This document shows positions 1 through 6,322 of a DNA stretch of 11,031 nt, piece after piece. The stretch's first letter is position 1. Each line of letters opens with the position of its first letter. A model generated the notes under the pieces. It was not told the origin of the DNA, made no database searches, and saw only the letters and a program-made list of their open reading frames with translations. The DNA is from an uncultured Bacilli bacterium (lineage in GTDB: Bacteria > Bacillota_I > Bacilli_A > RF39 > UBA660): positions 1-11,031 of the forward strand of contig CAKORH010000019.1 of assembly GCA_934101235.1 (NCBI GenBank), read 5' to 3'. A program made the position numbers and the translations under genes.

Positions 1-624
1 CACTATAACTCCTCTATAAGAATCAAAATAAGAATCAAATATTAATGCTCTAGTTTTATCTTCATTATTTACTATTGGAGCAGGTATTCTTAAAACAATA
101 GCATCTAATAATTCTTTAACACCTTGACCAGTCTTTCCACTACATAAAATAATATCTTCTTTTTTAAAACCTAATACATCAACAATTTCATTAGTAACCT
201 TATCAATATCAGCATTAGGTAAATCAATTTTATTAATAATAGGAATAATAGTTAAATTATTATTAATTGCTAAATATAAATTAGCCAAAGTTTGTGCTTC
301 AATACCTTGTGCAGCATCTATAATTAATAATGCACCATCACACGCTGCCAAACTACGAGATACCTCATAAGAAAAATCTACATGACCAGGAGTATCTATT
401 AAATGCAAAACATAATTTTCATTATTATACTTATAATTTAATTCTACAGCATTTAATTTAATAGTTATTCCACGTTCTCTTTCAATATCCATAGAATCTA
501 ATAACTGATCTTTCATATCATGTTTACTTACACTACCAGTTAATTCTAATATTCTATCTGCCAATGTACTTTTACCATGATCAATATGAGCTATAATTGA
601 AAAATTTCTAATTTTATTATTCAT
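1..624 (-). CDS. lepA: Elongation factor 4 (LepA), N-terminal part, runs off the left edge
   Basis: LepA is a ribosome-associated translational GTPase related to EF-G, acting in the cytoplasm on stalled or initiating ribosomes. The first 208 codons are present out of roughly 600 in the family, covering the GTPase domain and the start of domain II. Visible motifs: G1 AHIDHGKST (residues 12-20), G2 ERGITI (50-55), G3 DTPGH (77-81), G4 NKID (131-134) and a G5-like CSGK (161-164). The very N-terminal G1 and the short spacing to G2 fit LepA rather than EF-G, TypA or IF2; '[12 protein letters not shown]' near residue 195 is typical of the LepA domain II entry. ATG at 624 is preceded by AGGTGA (629-634). 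It has its own extended -10 promoter, so it is separated from the upstream gene by a terminator. G5 is usually SAK; here it is SGK. The rest lies outside the window. Confidence 0.96.
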   Translation of the reverse strand, partial: MNNKIRNFSIIAHIDHGKSTLADRILELTGSVSKHDMKDQLLDSMDIERERGITIKLNAVELNYKYNNENYVLHLIDTPGHVDFSYEVSRSLAACDGALLIIDAAQGIEAQTLANLYLAINNNLTIIPIINKIDLPNADIDKVTNEIVDVLGFKKEDIILCSGKTGQGVKELLDAIVLRIPAPIVNNEDKTRALIFDSYFDSYRGVIV

Positions 625-645
625 CTTATCACCTGACTACTAACT

Positions 646-654
646 ATTTTACCA
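646..654 (-). promoter_or_regulatory. Probable lepA promoter (extended -10)
   Basis: On the minus strand TG-G-TAAAAT forms an extended -10 element, with the expected transcription start near 639, just before the lepA ribosome site at 629-634. No good -35 hexamer is seen at 16-18 bases upstream; that position falls in the terminator hairpin of the preceding gene. Inferred from sequence only. Confidence 0.5.
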
Positions 655-662
655 TATAATTC

Positions 663-696
663 AAAAAAACACATAGAATTTATTTTATGTGTTTTT
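663..696 (-). terminator. Intrinsic terminator after the 174-residue membrane protein
   Basis: On the minus strand AAAAACACATA (686-696) pairs with TATGTGTTTTT (665-675), an 11 bp stem with a 10-base loop, continuing into a T run that ends at 663. The 5' arm contains the last codon and part of the stop of the gene. The plus-strand reading also ends in five T, so weak bidirectional action is possible. Confidence 0.8.
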
Positions 697-1209
697 ATCA
701 TCTTTTTTTAAAACCTTAACTTTAGGTTTTTCTTTCTTATCATCATATTTATTTATTAAATCATTTATTATTTTCTTATACTCTTCTAGTTCATTAATAT
801 AAAAATATTCTTCTGATATGAAATTCTTTTCGATAGTTTTCTTTACTTTATGTTTATATACATTATCCTTCGCTAATGCTTTTTCTATTTCCTTTACTTT
901 ATCATCAATTAGTTTGGCTATCTCTTTTTCTGATTTTTGATTTTTATGCATCTCTTTAAGTACCATTACAGCAATAGACATAACTACACTACAACCTGTT
1001 ATGGTTAGAGAAAAAATTAGTATTTTTCCTAATAAATAAGTGGAGTCAGCCACTATTGTACCCGCAAAAACCATAAACGCAGCTGAAACTAGAAGTATGA
1101 TCGCTGGTATTAAAATTGTTATAAATTTTAATTCATTTCTATCTTTCTTTTGTTCTGCCAAATCTATTAAGTCAAATTTTAATTTTTCATAATATTTTTT
1201 TCGATTCAT
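685..1209 (-). CDS. Unrecognised two-helix membrane protein
   Basis: I do not recognise a family. From ATG 1209 the product has 174 residues: a charged N-terminus (1-29), two hydrophobic segments (about 30-52 and 62-85), then a long, highly charged, probably helical tail rich in Lys and Glu (87-174), ending in a Lys/Asp-rich stretch. The tail looks coiled-coil-like and probably cytosolic. The frame is open upstream to a GTG at 1218, but that GTG lies inside AGGTGA (1214-1219), which makes a good ribosome site for ATG 1209, so the shorter start is preferred. The first base of this site is the last base of the upstream HAD gene's TAG stop, so the pair is probably translationally coupled. A strong terminator overlaps the 3' end. 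Function unknown. Confidence 0.8.
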   Translation of the reverse strand: MNRKKYYEKLKFDLIDLAEQKKDRNELKFITILIPAIILLVSAAFMVFAGTIVADSTYLLGKILIFSLTITGCSVVMSIAVMVLKEMHKNQKSEKEIAKLIDDKVKEIEKALAKDNVYKHKVKKTIEKNFISEEYFYINELEEYKKIINDLINKYDDKKEKPKVKVLKKDDKNT

Positions 1210-1218
1210 ATTTTTCAC

Positions 1219-1932
1219 CTAATCTATTTTTTTTATTAACTTATGTACAGATGTTGTAACATTTTCTACAGGCATCAACAAACAATTATGTGAAAACAAC
1301 ATTCTATACCCATCATATTCAGTTAATAATTCTAAATCGTTTTTACTATCTCCAACGCTACAAACATCTTTAATATTCCAATTATTTTTTTCTATTAAAA
1401 ATCTAGCACCATCTACTTTATTAGATTTAGGTGCAACCACTATTTCATTATGCAAGAAATTTGGAACAATACTAATAGAATTTTCATATTCAAACATACT
1501 CTTTAAAATTTTTTGTAATTCATTAATACTTTTAGGCTTTATAGACATCAATACAACTTCATTAATTTCATCAATTTTTCCATATTCATCATATATAGTT
1601 GCTCTTGTTACTATCTTTTCATTTTCAATGATCTTTTTTAATTCCAAAAGTACCTCTTTACTTATTTTTTTTGCATCCAACAAATCTAAATTATTATCAA
1701 ACGTAACTCTCCCATCATATGTAGTTAAATAAGAAAAATTTATTTTATATCTTTTTATTTCTTCTAATATAGAACTAGTACTTCTACCAGTAGTTATGAC
1801 AAATTTATTATCATTGTTTAAAAAATTATTTATAGATTTTAAATTTTTTTCAAACGTAATTCTCTCAAATATATTTGGGTTGTTTAAAAAAGTTTTTATA
1901 GTTCCATCATAATCACTAAATATAATTTTCAT
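1219..1932 (-). CDS. Cof-type HAD-superfamily phosphatase (HAD-IIB)
   Basis: Predicted Mg-dependent phosphohydrolase of the HAD superfamily; family members dephosphorylate sugar phosphates, FMN precursors or similar small metabolites in the cytoplasm, and the substrate cannot be read from sequence. At 237 residues it is slightly short for Cof-like proteins (about 260-290). Motif I is DYDGT (7-11, nucleophile Asp7, acid/base Asp9), motif II TTGRS (47-51), motif III probably Lys172 in SNKVDGA, and motif IV GDSKNDLELL (194-203). The C2-type cap lies about 75-165. Motif I has Tyr between the two Asp residues where Leu or Met is common. ATG 1932 has GAGGGG about 8 bases upstream. It heads a two-gene unit with the membrane protein downstream, driven by a promoter inside the 3' end of tcdA. 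It may act with that membrane protein, but nothing proves it. Confidence 0.9.
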   Translation of the reverse strand: MKIIFSDYDGTIKTFLNNPNIFERITFEKNLKSINNFLNNDNKFVITTGRSTSSILEEIKRYKINFSYLTTYDGRVTFDNNLDLLDAKKISKEVLLELKKIIENEKIVTRATIYDEYGKIDEINEVVLMSIKPKSINELQKILKSMFEYENSISIVPNFLHNEIVVAPKSNKVDGARFLIEKNNWNIKDVCSVGDSKNDLELLTEYDGYRMLFSHNCLLMPVENVTTSVHKLIKKID

Positions 1933-1961
1933 ATTTTATTCCCCTCAACAAAAGTATATAT

Positions 1962-1990
1962 ATTATATAATTATTTTATACTGATTTCAA
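1962..1990 (-). promoter_or_regulatory. Strong sigma-A-type promoter for the HAD gene
   Basis: TTGAAA (1985-1990) and TATAAT (1962-1967) are separated by exactly 17 bases on the minus strand, one mismatch from consensus over both hexamers. The -35 lies within the last codons of tcdA. Transcription would start near 1955, giving a leader of about 22 bases with the GAGGGG ribosome site. This is the best-matched promoter in the window by eye. Confidence 0.75.
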
Positions 1991-2650
1991 TATATCATTT
2001 ATTACATAAGTTGCACATAGTATTCCAGCAGTAGCAGGAACCATCATAAAACTACCTAAGCCATCACAATCTATTGCCTTTTCAGTAGAAGACACAACAT
2101 ATATTTTTTTATTTATTTTTAACTCTTTAACTTTTCTTCTTAATATTCTTGCTAAAGGATCATAATTAGTTTTATCAAGTGTAGTAATAGACAACATACT
2201 AGGATTTAACTTTCTAGCAGTACCCATACTAGATATTAATTTAAAATTCATACTTACACTATATTTTATAATTTCTAACTTAGTATTTACACTATCACAA
2301 GCATCAATAACATAATCATAATTATTACTTAATAATTCCTTAATATTATTATTATCTAAAAATATATTATAAGCATTAATATTAATTAAAGGATTTATAC
2401 TTAATGCTCTTTTCTTAGCTTCTTCAATCTTTATATTACCAATATTACTTTGATTAGTTATAATTTGTCTATTTAAATTACTAATATCTATTTTATCAAA
2501 ATCAACTATATCTATATTATTAATACCACTTCTAACTAAGGTTTCAAAAGCATAACCACCTACACCACCTAAACCAACTATTAATACTTTCTTATTCTTA
2601 ATCTTATTAAAATCATTTTCACCAATTAACTTTATAATTCTATCATACAT
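1976..2650 (-). CDS. tcdA: tRNA threonylcarbamoyladenosine dehydratase (TcdA/YrvM, ThiF fold)
   Basis: TcdA uses ATP to cyclise the t6A modification at position 37 of ANN-decoding tRNAs to ct6A. The E1/ThiF-like fold is clear: nucleotide-binding GLGGVGG (26-32), the acidic VDFD turn (49-52), NLNRQ (58-62) and DACDSVNTK (116-124), followed by the TcdA-type stretch SSMGTARKLNPS (140-151), which separates it from ThiF and MoeB. No zinc-binding CxxC pairs of MoeB type are seen. At 224 residues it is shorter than Escherichia coli TcdA (about 268) or Bacillus subtilis YrvM (about 254), mainly at the C-terminus. ATG 2650 is preceded by GGGTGA (2657-2662) at 6 bases. It lies immediately downstream of the 6S-like RNA with no terminator between them, so it is probably expressed by read-through from that promoter. 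Confidence 0.92.
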   Translation of the reverse strand: MYDRIIKLIGENDFNKIKNKKVLIVGLGGVGGYAFETLVRSGINNIDIVDFDKIDISNLNRQIITNQSNIGNIKIEEAKKRALSINPLININAYNIFLDNNNIKELLSNNYDYVIDACDSVNTKLEIIKYSVSMNFKLISSMGTARKLNPSMLSITTLDKTNYDPLARILRRKVKELKINKKIYVVSSTEKAIDCDGLGSFMMVPATAGILCATYVINDILKSV

Positions 2651-2670
2651 ATTTTTTCACCCACAATAAA

Positions 2671-2835
2671 ACCTAGAAATCAGTATGTGTGATAAAGCCC
2701 GCTCTCGCCAGGTGGGCATCACATAATACATTTTAGGATCCTAGTTCACTTAATGGACTAGTCTTCAACACCACATATTAATTAGATTCCCAATTATCAC
2801 CTTAGTCGGTTTTATGTAATACCAATCATCTAGGT
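2671..2835 (-). ncRNA. ssrS: Probable 6S RNA (SsrS/BsrA type)
   Basis: A 259-base gap between genes holds a structured, non-coding, comparatively GC-richer segment read on the minus strand. Its ends pair as ACCTAGA (2829-2835) with TCTAGGT (2671-2677), followed inward by GGTAT/ATACT, ATAAA/TTTAT and CCG/CGG, giving the long interrupted rod expected of 6S RNA. Further in, AGGT/ACCT, GGG/CCC, ATC/GAT and TAATAT/GTATTA continue the rod to a hairpin formed by CTAGT and ACTAG. GCCC and GGGC on the 3' side can alternatively form a small hairpin, as in the 6S central bubble. The promoter puts the start at or next to 2835, the first paired base. The gene lies just before tcdA; B. subtilis 6S-1 (bsrA) lies in the aspS-yrvM gap, and yrvM is tcdA. 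6S RNA sequesters housekeeping RNA polymerase by mimicking an open promoter. The 3' end is uncertain because no terminator follows. Confidence 0.78.
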
Positions 2836-2841
2836 AATTTT

Positions 2842-2850
2842 ATTATACCA
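2842..2850 (-). promoter_or_regulatory. Promoter of the 6S-like RNA (extended -10)
   Basis: TG-G-TATAAT on the minus strand is a perfect -10 with TGn extension. The predicted start, 6-7 bases on, is at the first base of the closing stem (2835). The -35 position falls inside the terminator hairpin of the preceding gene and has no good TTGACA match. Confidence 0.7.
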
Positions 2851-2853
2851 TAG

Positions 2854-2888
2854 AAAAAATAAGATGCATTAAAATTAACATCTTATTT
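2854..2888 (-). terminator. Intrinsic terminator of the pilin-gpmI-phosphohexomutase unit
   Basis: AAATAAGATG (2879-2888) pairs perfectly with CATCTTATTT (2857-2866) over 10 bp on the minus strand, with a 12-base loop and a T run to 2854. It begins about 20 bases after the stop of the phosphohexomutase gene and ends a few bases before the 6S -10 element. Confidence 0.87.
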
Positions 2889-2909
2889 ACACATATTAGT
2901 AAAATAAAT

Positions 2910-4265
2910 TTATAATAGAGATTTTACTAAACTTTCAAATTCTTGTTTTATAATTTCTAATCTACCTTCTGTTTTTGCTTCAAATCTCATAGTTAAATTA
3001 GGACCTGTATTACTACATCTAATTAAAGCCCAACCGTCATCAAAAGTTACTCTAACACCATCTATGTCTAAATAATTATAACCTTTAGATTGTACATAAT
3101 GTTTAACTTCTTCTACAATATTCCATTTTTTATCATCAGTAGTAGGTACTTTAATTTCAGGAGTATTATAATACTTATTATAACCCTCTAACAATTCTGA
3201 ACATTTTTTTGAAGTATTACTTAATATTTCAAATACTCGTAATCCAGCATAAATTCCATCATCAAAACCATAAAACTTATCTCTAAAAAATATATGCCCA
3301 GAATATTCTCCACCAATTAAAACATTTCTATCTTTTAAAACAGTTTCAATATAAGCACTTCCATTTTTTACCATTATTGGATTACCACCAATATTTATAA
3401 TATCTTCTTCCAATGCCTTAGAACATTTAACATCCATAATAACTTTTTTATTTATACTTTTATTAATAATATGTCTAGCAAAAATAGCAATTAATTTATC
3501 ACTTTCAATAGTATTACCATTTTCATCTACTATACCTATTCTATCTCCATCACCATCAAAAGCCATACCAAAATCGCATTTTTCACTTACTACTATTTGT
3601 TTCAATTCAGTCAAATTCTTATCATCATTAGGATCTGGATTATGATTTGGAAAACTTCCATCACTTTCACAATTTATAAATATTGGTTCAATATTATAAT
3701 TCTTAATTACATCTTTAATAAATATAGAAGTTGTTCCATTACCAGCATCTATAGCAACTTTTAAACGTCTTTTACCTATATTTATATAAGCACCTAACAT
3801 ATCTATATAACTTTTTCTTAAGTTAAAATATTCTACATTACCATTGCCAACAATATATTCTTTAGATTTAATTAAATCATATACTTTATTAAGTTCTTCT
3901 TTTCTTAAATGTAAAAATTCATCTCCAAACAACTTAAATCCATTTTCATTAGAAGGATTATGACTTGCAGTAACCATAATACCAGCCTGTATATTAAAAT
4001 ACATAGTACCATAATTTAAAAATGGAGTAGTCGACATACCTAAAAATTTAATATTAACACCAGTAGACTTTAAACCTTTCATTACATTTAATACTAAACT
4101 CTCTCCACTTAATCTATTATCATAACCAACAACGCACTCATATTTTTTATTTTCAATTAAATAAGTACCAAATGCTTTCCCAACTATAAAAGCAAAATCT
4201 TCAGTTATATTTTTACCATATACTCCTCTAATATCATTTTCTCTTAAAACACTATAATCAAACAC
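2910..4265 (-). CDS. Phosphoglucomutase/phosphomannomutase (alpha-D-phosphohexomutase)
   Basis: Cytoplasmic enzyme interconverting hexose 1- and 6-phosphates (glucose and/or mannose) through a phosphoserine, feeding nucleotide-sugar and envelope polysaccharide synthesis. All four family signatures are present, numbered from GTG 4265 (451 residues): catalytic TASHNP (99-104, Ser101), metal loop DGDGDR (237-242), sugar-specificity loop GEYSGH (319-324) and phosphate loop RCSNTGPN (416-423). TASHNP followed by NENGFKLFG, and GEYSGHIFF followed by YGFDDGIYAG, resemble PMM/PGM of the AlgC type rather than GlmM, whose loops usually read SASHNPxxDNGIK and GEQSGH. The frame is open to a TTG at 4283, but that codon lacks a ribosome site, whereas AAAGGG sits 9 bases before GTG 4265. 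One base separates gpmI's stop from this start, suggesting coupling. Last gene of its unit. Substrate preference is not decidable here. Confidence 0.92.
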   Translation of the reverse strand: MFDYSVLRENDIRGVYGKNITEDFAFIVGKAFGTYLIENKKYECVVGYDNRLSGESLVLNVMKGLKSTGVNIKFLGMSTTPFLNYGTMYFNIQAGIMVTASHNPSNENGFKLFGDEFLHLRKEELNKVYDLIKSKEYIVGNGNVEYFNLRKSYIDMLGAYINIGKRRLKVAIDAGNGTTSIFIKDVIKNYNIEPIFINCESDGSFPNHNPDPNDDKNLTELKQIVVSEKCDFGMAFDGDGDRIGIVDENGNTIESDKLIAIFARHIINKSINKKVIMDVKCSKALEEDIINIGGNPIMVKNGSAYIETVLKDRNVLIGGEYSGHIFFRDKFYGFDDGIYAGLRVFEILSNTSKKCSELLEGYNKYYNTPEIKVPTTDDKKWNIVEEVKHYVQSKGYNYLDIDGVRVTFDDGWALIRCSNTGPNLTMRFEAKTEGRLEIIKQEFESLVKSLL

Positions 4266-4266
4266 A

Positions 4267-5781
4267 CTAATCTTCCCTTTCAAATAACAATGGAGTTTTG
4301 ATCATTTCTTCTGGAATTTTTATATCCATATATTTTAAAATTGTTGGTGCAATCATAGTAATATCACCAAACTCTTTCAATTTTACATTTTTATCACAGA
4401 AAATAAATGGAACTGGACTCATAGAATGAGTAGTTATTGATGCATCTTTATCATCAATCATATTGTCTATATTACCATGATCACTAGTAATTATTAATTT
4501 ATAAAAATTATCTTCTGCTGCTTCATATATTTTACCGAGTGCTTCATCTACATATTTTAAAGCATTTATAGAGGCTTCATACTTACCAGTATGTCCTACC
4601 ATATCTGGATTAGCAAAATTAACTAATATAAAATCATAATCTTTTTCTATACATTTAATAGTCTGTTTAACAACACCAGCTAAACTCATTTCAGGTTGTA
4701 AATCATATGTAGCCACCTTAGGACTTTCAACTTTATAATTATCACAGCCCTTTAGTTTATCATCTATTCCACCATTAAAGAAATATGTTACATGTGCATA
4801 CTTTTCAGTTTCAGCAATTCTAGCTTGACTCATACCTAAATCACTAAAATATCTACCTATACTATATACATTATCTAATTCTTTTTTAAATAATGATTGA
4901 CAGTCAACGTCAGGTACTTGAAACATACTAACAACTTTTAAATTATTTACATGTCCTATAGGATATTCACTAAAACTTAAATCTGTTAAACTTTTTAATA
5001 TTTGTCTAGATCTATCACTTCTAAAGTTTAACCATAATAATCCATCATGTTCTTTAATTTTAGAATCAGGATTTAATATTAATGGAGGTAAAAATTCATC
5101 AGTTAGACCTCTTTTATAACAATTTCTTACAGCAATATCTGGATCAATTATCTTTAAACCTTTACCATTTATTAATAAATCAGAATATACTCTAGTTCTT
5201 TCCCATTTATTATCTCTATCCATAGCATAAAATCTACCACAAAGAGTACCAATATATCCAATATCTAATTCTTTAAGTAAATTATTCATATCATCAACAT
5301 AATTTAATGCACACATAGAATCAGTATCTCTACCATCAGTAATTGCATGAAAAACAATTTTTTTAACTCCAACACTTTTTAATAATGGAATTAATCCCTT
5401 CATATAATTAATATCACTATGTACTCCACCATCACTAAGTAATCCCATTAAATGTAATGTAGAATCATTCATTTTAACATGTTCAACTAATTTTATTAAT
5501 TCTTCATTATCTAATATACTACCATCATAAATAGAATCATTTATTATGGTAATATCTTGTTTTATTTTTTTACCTATACCTATAGCAGTATGACATACTT
5601 CACTATTACCAAATTGATCAACAGGTAACCCAACATAACTACCACTAGCCTGTAATACACTATGAGGATATTTAGCCCAAAGTTCTTTATAATTATGCAT
5701 ATCAGCATCAATTATAGCATTGCCCTTTACTTCTTCTCTATAACCAAATCCATCCATAATCAATAAAATTATTTTTTTCAT
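4267..5781 (-). CDS. gpmI: 2,3-bisphosphoglycerate-independent phosphoglycerate mutase
   Basis: Glycolytic enzyme interconverting 3- and 2-phosphoglycerate using two Mn ions and a phosphoserine; cytoplasmic. The 504 residues match the family's usual 505-515. Alkaline-phosphatase-fold metal ligands are visible: Asp10 in IMDGFG, catalytic Ser60 in FGNSEVCH, Asp393 and His397 in NPDMVGH, Asp434 and His435 in TSDHGN, and His452 in THSMSPVPF. The phosphotransferase domain insert carries SDGGVHS (116-122), HAITDGRDTD (145-154) and RFYAMDRD (183-190). The loop after the catalytic Ser is usually GNSEVGHxNIGAGR; here Cys replaces the Gly and the following residues read TAIGIGKK, a local deviation in an otherwise complete enzyme. 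The ribosome site is weak (GATGTGA, six bases before ATG 5781). The start is 16 bases after the pilin gene's stop, so co-transcription is likely. Confidence 0.95.
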   Translation of the reverse strand: MKKIILLIMDGFGYREEVKGNAIIDADMHNYKELWAKYPHSVLQASGSYVGLPVDQFGNSEVCHTAIGIGKKIKQDITIINDSIYDGSILDNEELIKLVEHVKMNDSTLHLMGLLSDGGVHSDINYMKGLIPLLKSVGVKKIVFHAITDGRDTDSMCALNYVDDMNNLLKELDIGYIGTLCGRFYAMDRDNKWERTRVYSDLLINGKGLKIIDPDIAVRNCYKRGLTDEFLPPLILNPDSKIKEHDGLLWLNFRSDRSRQILKSLTDLSFSEYPIGHVNNLKVVSMFQVPDVDCQSLFKKELDNVYSIGRYFSDLGMSQARIAETEKYAHVTYFFNGGIDDKLKGCDNYKVESPKVATYDLQPEMSLAGVVKQTIKCIEKDYDFILVNFANPDMVGHTGKYEASINALKYVDEALGKIYEAAEDNFYKLIITSDHGNIDNMIDDKDASITTHSMSPVPFIFCDKNVKLKEFGDITMIAPTILKYMDIKIPEEMIKTPLLFERED

Positions 5782-5797
5782 TTTTTATCACATCTTT

Positions 5798-6259
5798 CTA
5801 ATCGAGAGTAATTTCACATTTTTTTTCTATACTATCAGAATTAAAACTATCAGAATTTTTTATAATCTCAGATTTTAATTTTAAACTACTTAAATCATAA
5901 TATACCATTATATATACTTGCCCGCCACTATATGTTTCATCAGTTATCTCATTTTTTATATATTCTTTTTCTTCATCATCACTAATAATTATGCCATTTT
6001 GAATTAAAAAATTAACTGTAAAACAATAATTTTTATTTCTTTCTTTCTCAATATCTTTACTTCCATCATATATTTTATCTTTCATATATTTTTCAACATA
6101 TGCTAAAGTTTCAGAACTAATTGTACTTTTTTTAGATTCATAATTACGTGTTTTTATATTTGTACTAATTGTTTGATATGCAGGCATAGTAATAACTGCT
6201 AAAATAGCAAGTATTGTAACTACTGCAATTAATTCAACAAGCGTAAATCCTTTATTCAT
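5798..6259 (-). CDS. Type IV pilin-like / pseudopilin protein
   Basis: From ATG 6259 the product has 153 residues and begins with a class III signal: MNKG then FTLVELIAVVTILAILAVI. A prepilin peptidase would cut after Gly4, leaving N-methylatable Phe and the conserved Glu at mature position 5 (Glu9). The hydrophobic segment runs about 5-26 and continues into the pilin alpha-helix. The head (about 45-153) is poorly conserved; Cys79 and Cys148 could form a disulphide. It resembles the ComGC/PulG group in layout only. The open frame extends 17 codons upstream, but AGGTGG four bases before ATG 6259 and the pilin signature fix the start. It heads a unit with gpmI and the phosphohexomutase, with its own promoter. 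No assembly ATPase, platform protein or prepilin peptidase lies in the window, so whether it forms a pilus, a DNA-uptake pseudopilus or a surface protein is unknown. Confidence 0.87.
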   Translation of the reverse strand: MNKGFTLVELIAVVTILAILAVITMPAYQTISTNIKTRNYESKKSTISSETLAYVEKYMKDKIYDGSKDIEKERNKNYCFTVNFLIQNGIIISDDEEKEYIKNEITDETYSGGQVYIMVYYDLSSLKLKSEIIKNSDSFNSDSIEKKCEITLD

Positions 6260-6275
6260 AGTACCACCTAGTATA

Positions 6276-6284
6276 ATTCTAACA
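6276..6284 (-). promoter_or_regulatory. Probable promoter of the pilin-gpmI unit (extended -10)
   Basis: TG-T-TAGAAT on the minus strand sits just downstream of the cdaR terminator. It predicts a start near 6269, so the leader would be only about 10 bases and begin at the AGGTGG ribosome site. TATACT at 6270-6275 is an alternative -10 but would put the start inside or past that site. No convincing -35. Confidence 0.5.
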
Positions 6285-6293
6285 TAAAACATT

Positions 6294-6322
6294 AAAAAAA
6301 AGTAGTACAATTAATTACTACT
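6294..6322 (-). terminator. Intrinsic terminator after cdaR
   Basis: AGTAGTA (6316-6322) pairs perfectly with TACTACT (6301-6307) across an 8-base loop, followed by an unbroken T run to 6294. The 5' arm contains the cdaR TAG stop codon. This separates cdaAR from the pilin-gpmI unit. Confidence 0.82.

Noticed and set aside
2671..2835. T-box, SAM or other riboswitch for tcdA
   Set aside because: No T-box signature (TGGNACCGCG) or recognisable S-box core is seen, no terminator-antiterminator pair precedes tcdA, and the rod-like closing of the two ends fits 6S better.
2910..4265. GlmM (phosphoglucosamine mutase) call suggested by nearby cdaA-cdaR
   Set aside because: Specificity loop GEYSGH and TASHNP..NENGFKLFG are of the PMM/PGM type, and a terminator separates the gene's unit from cdaAR.
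5798..6259. ComGC competence pilin
   Set aside because: Only the N-terminal class III signal is shared; no comG genes adjoin and the head has no recognisable ComGC pattern, so a specific name is not justified.
6260..6310. Upstream extension of the pilin-like protein
   Set aside because: It would place 17 residues before the class III signal, abolish the short leader expected for prepilins, and include the promoter and ribosome site.
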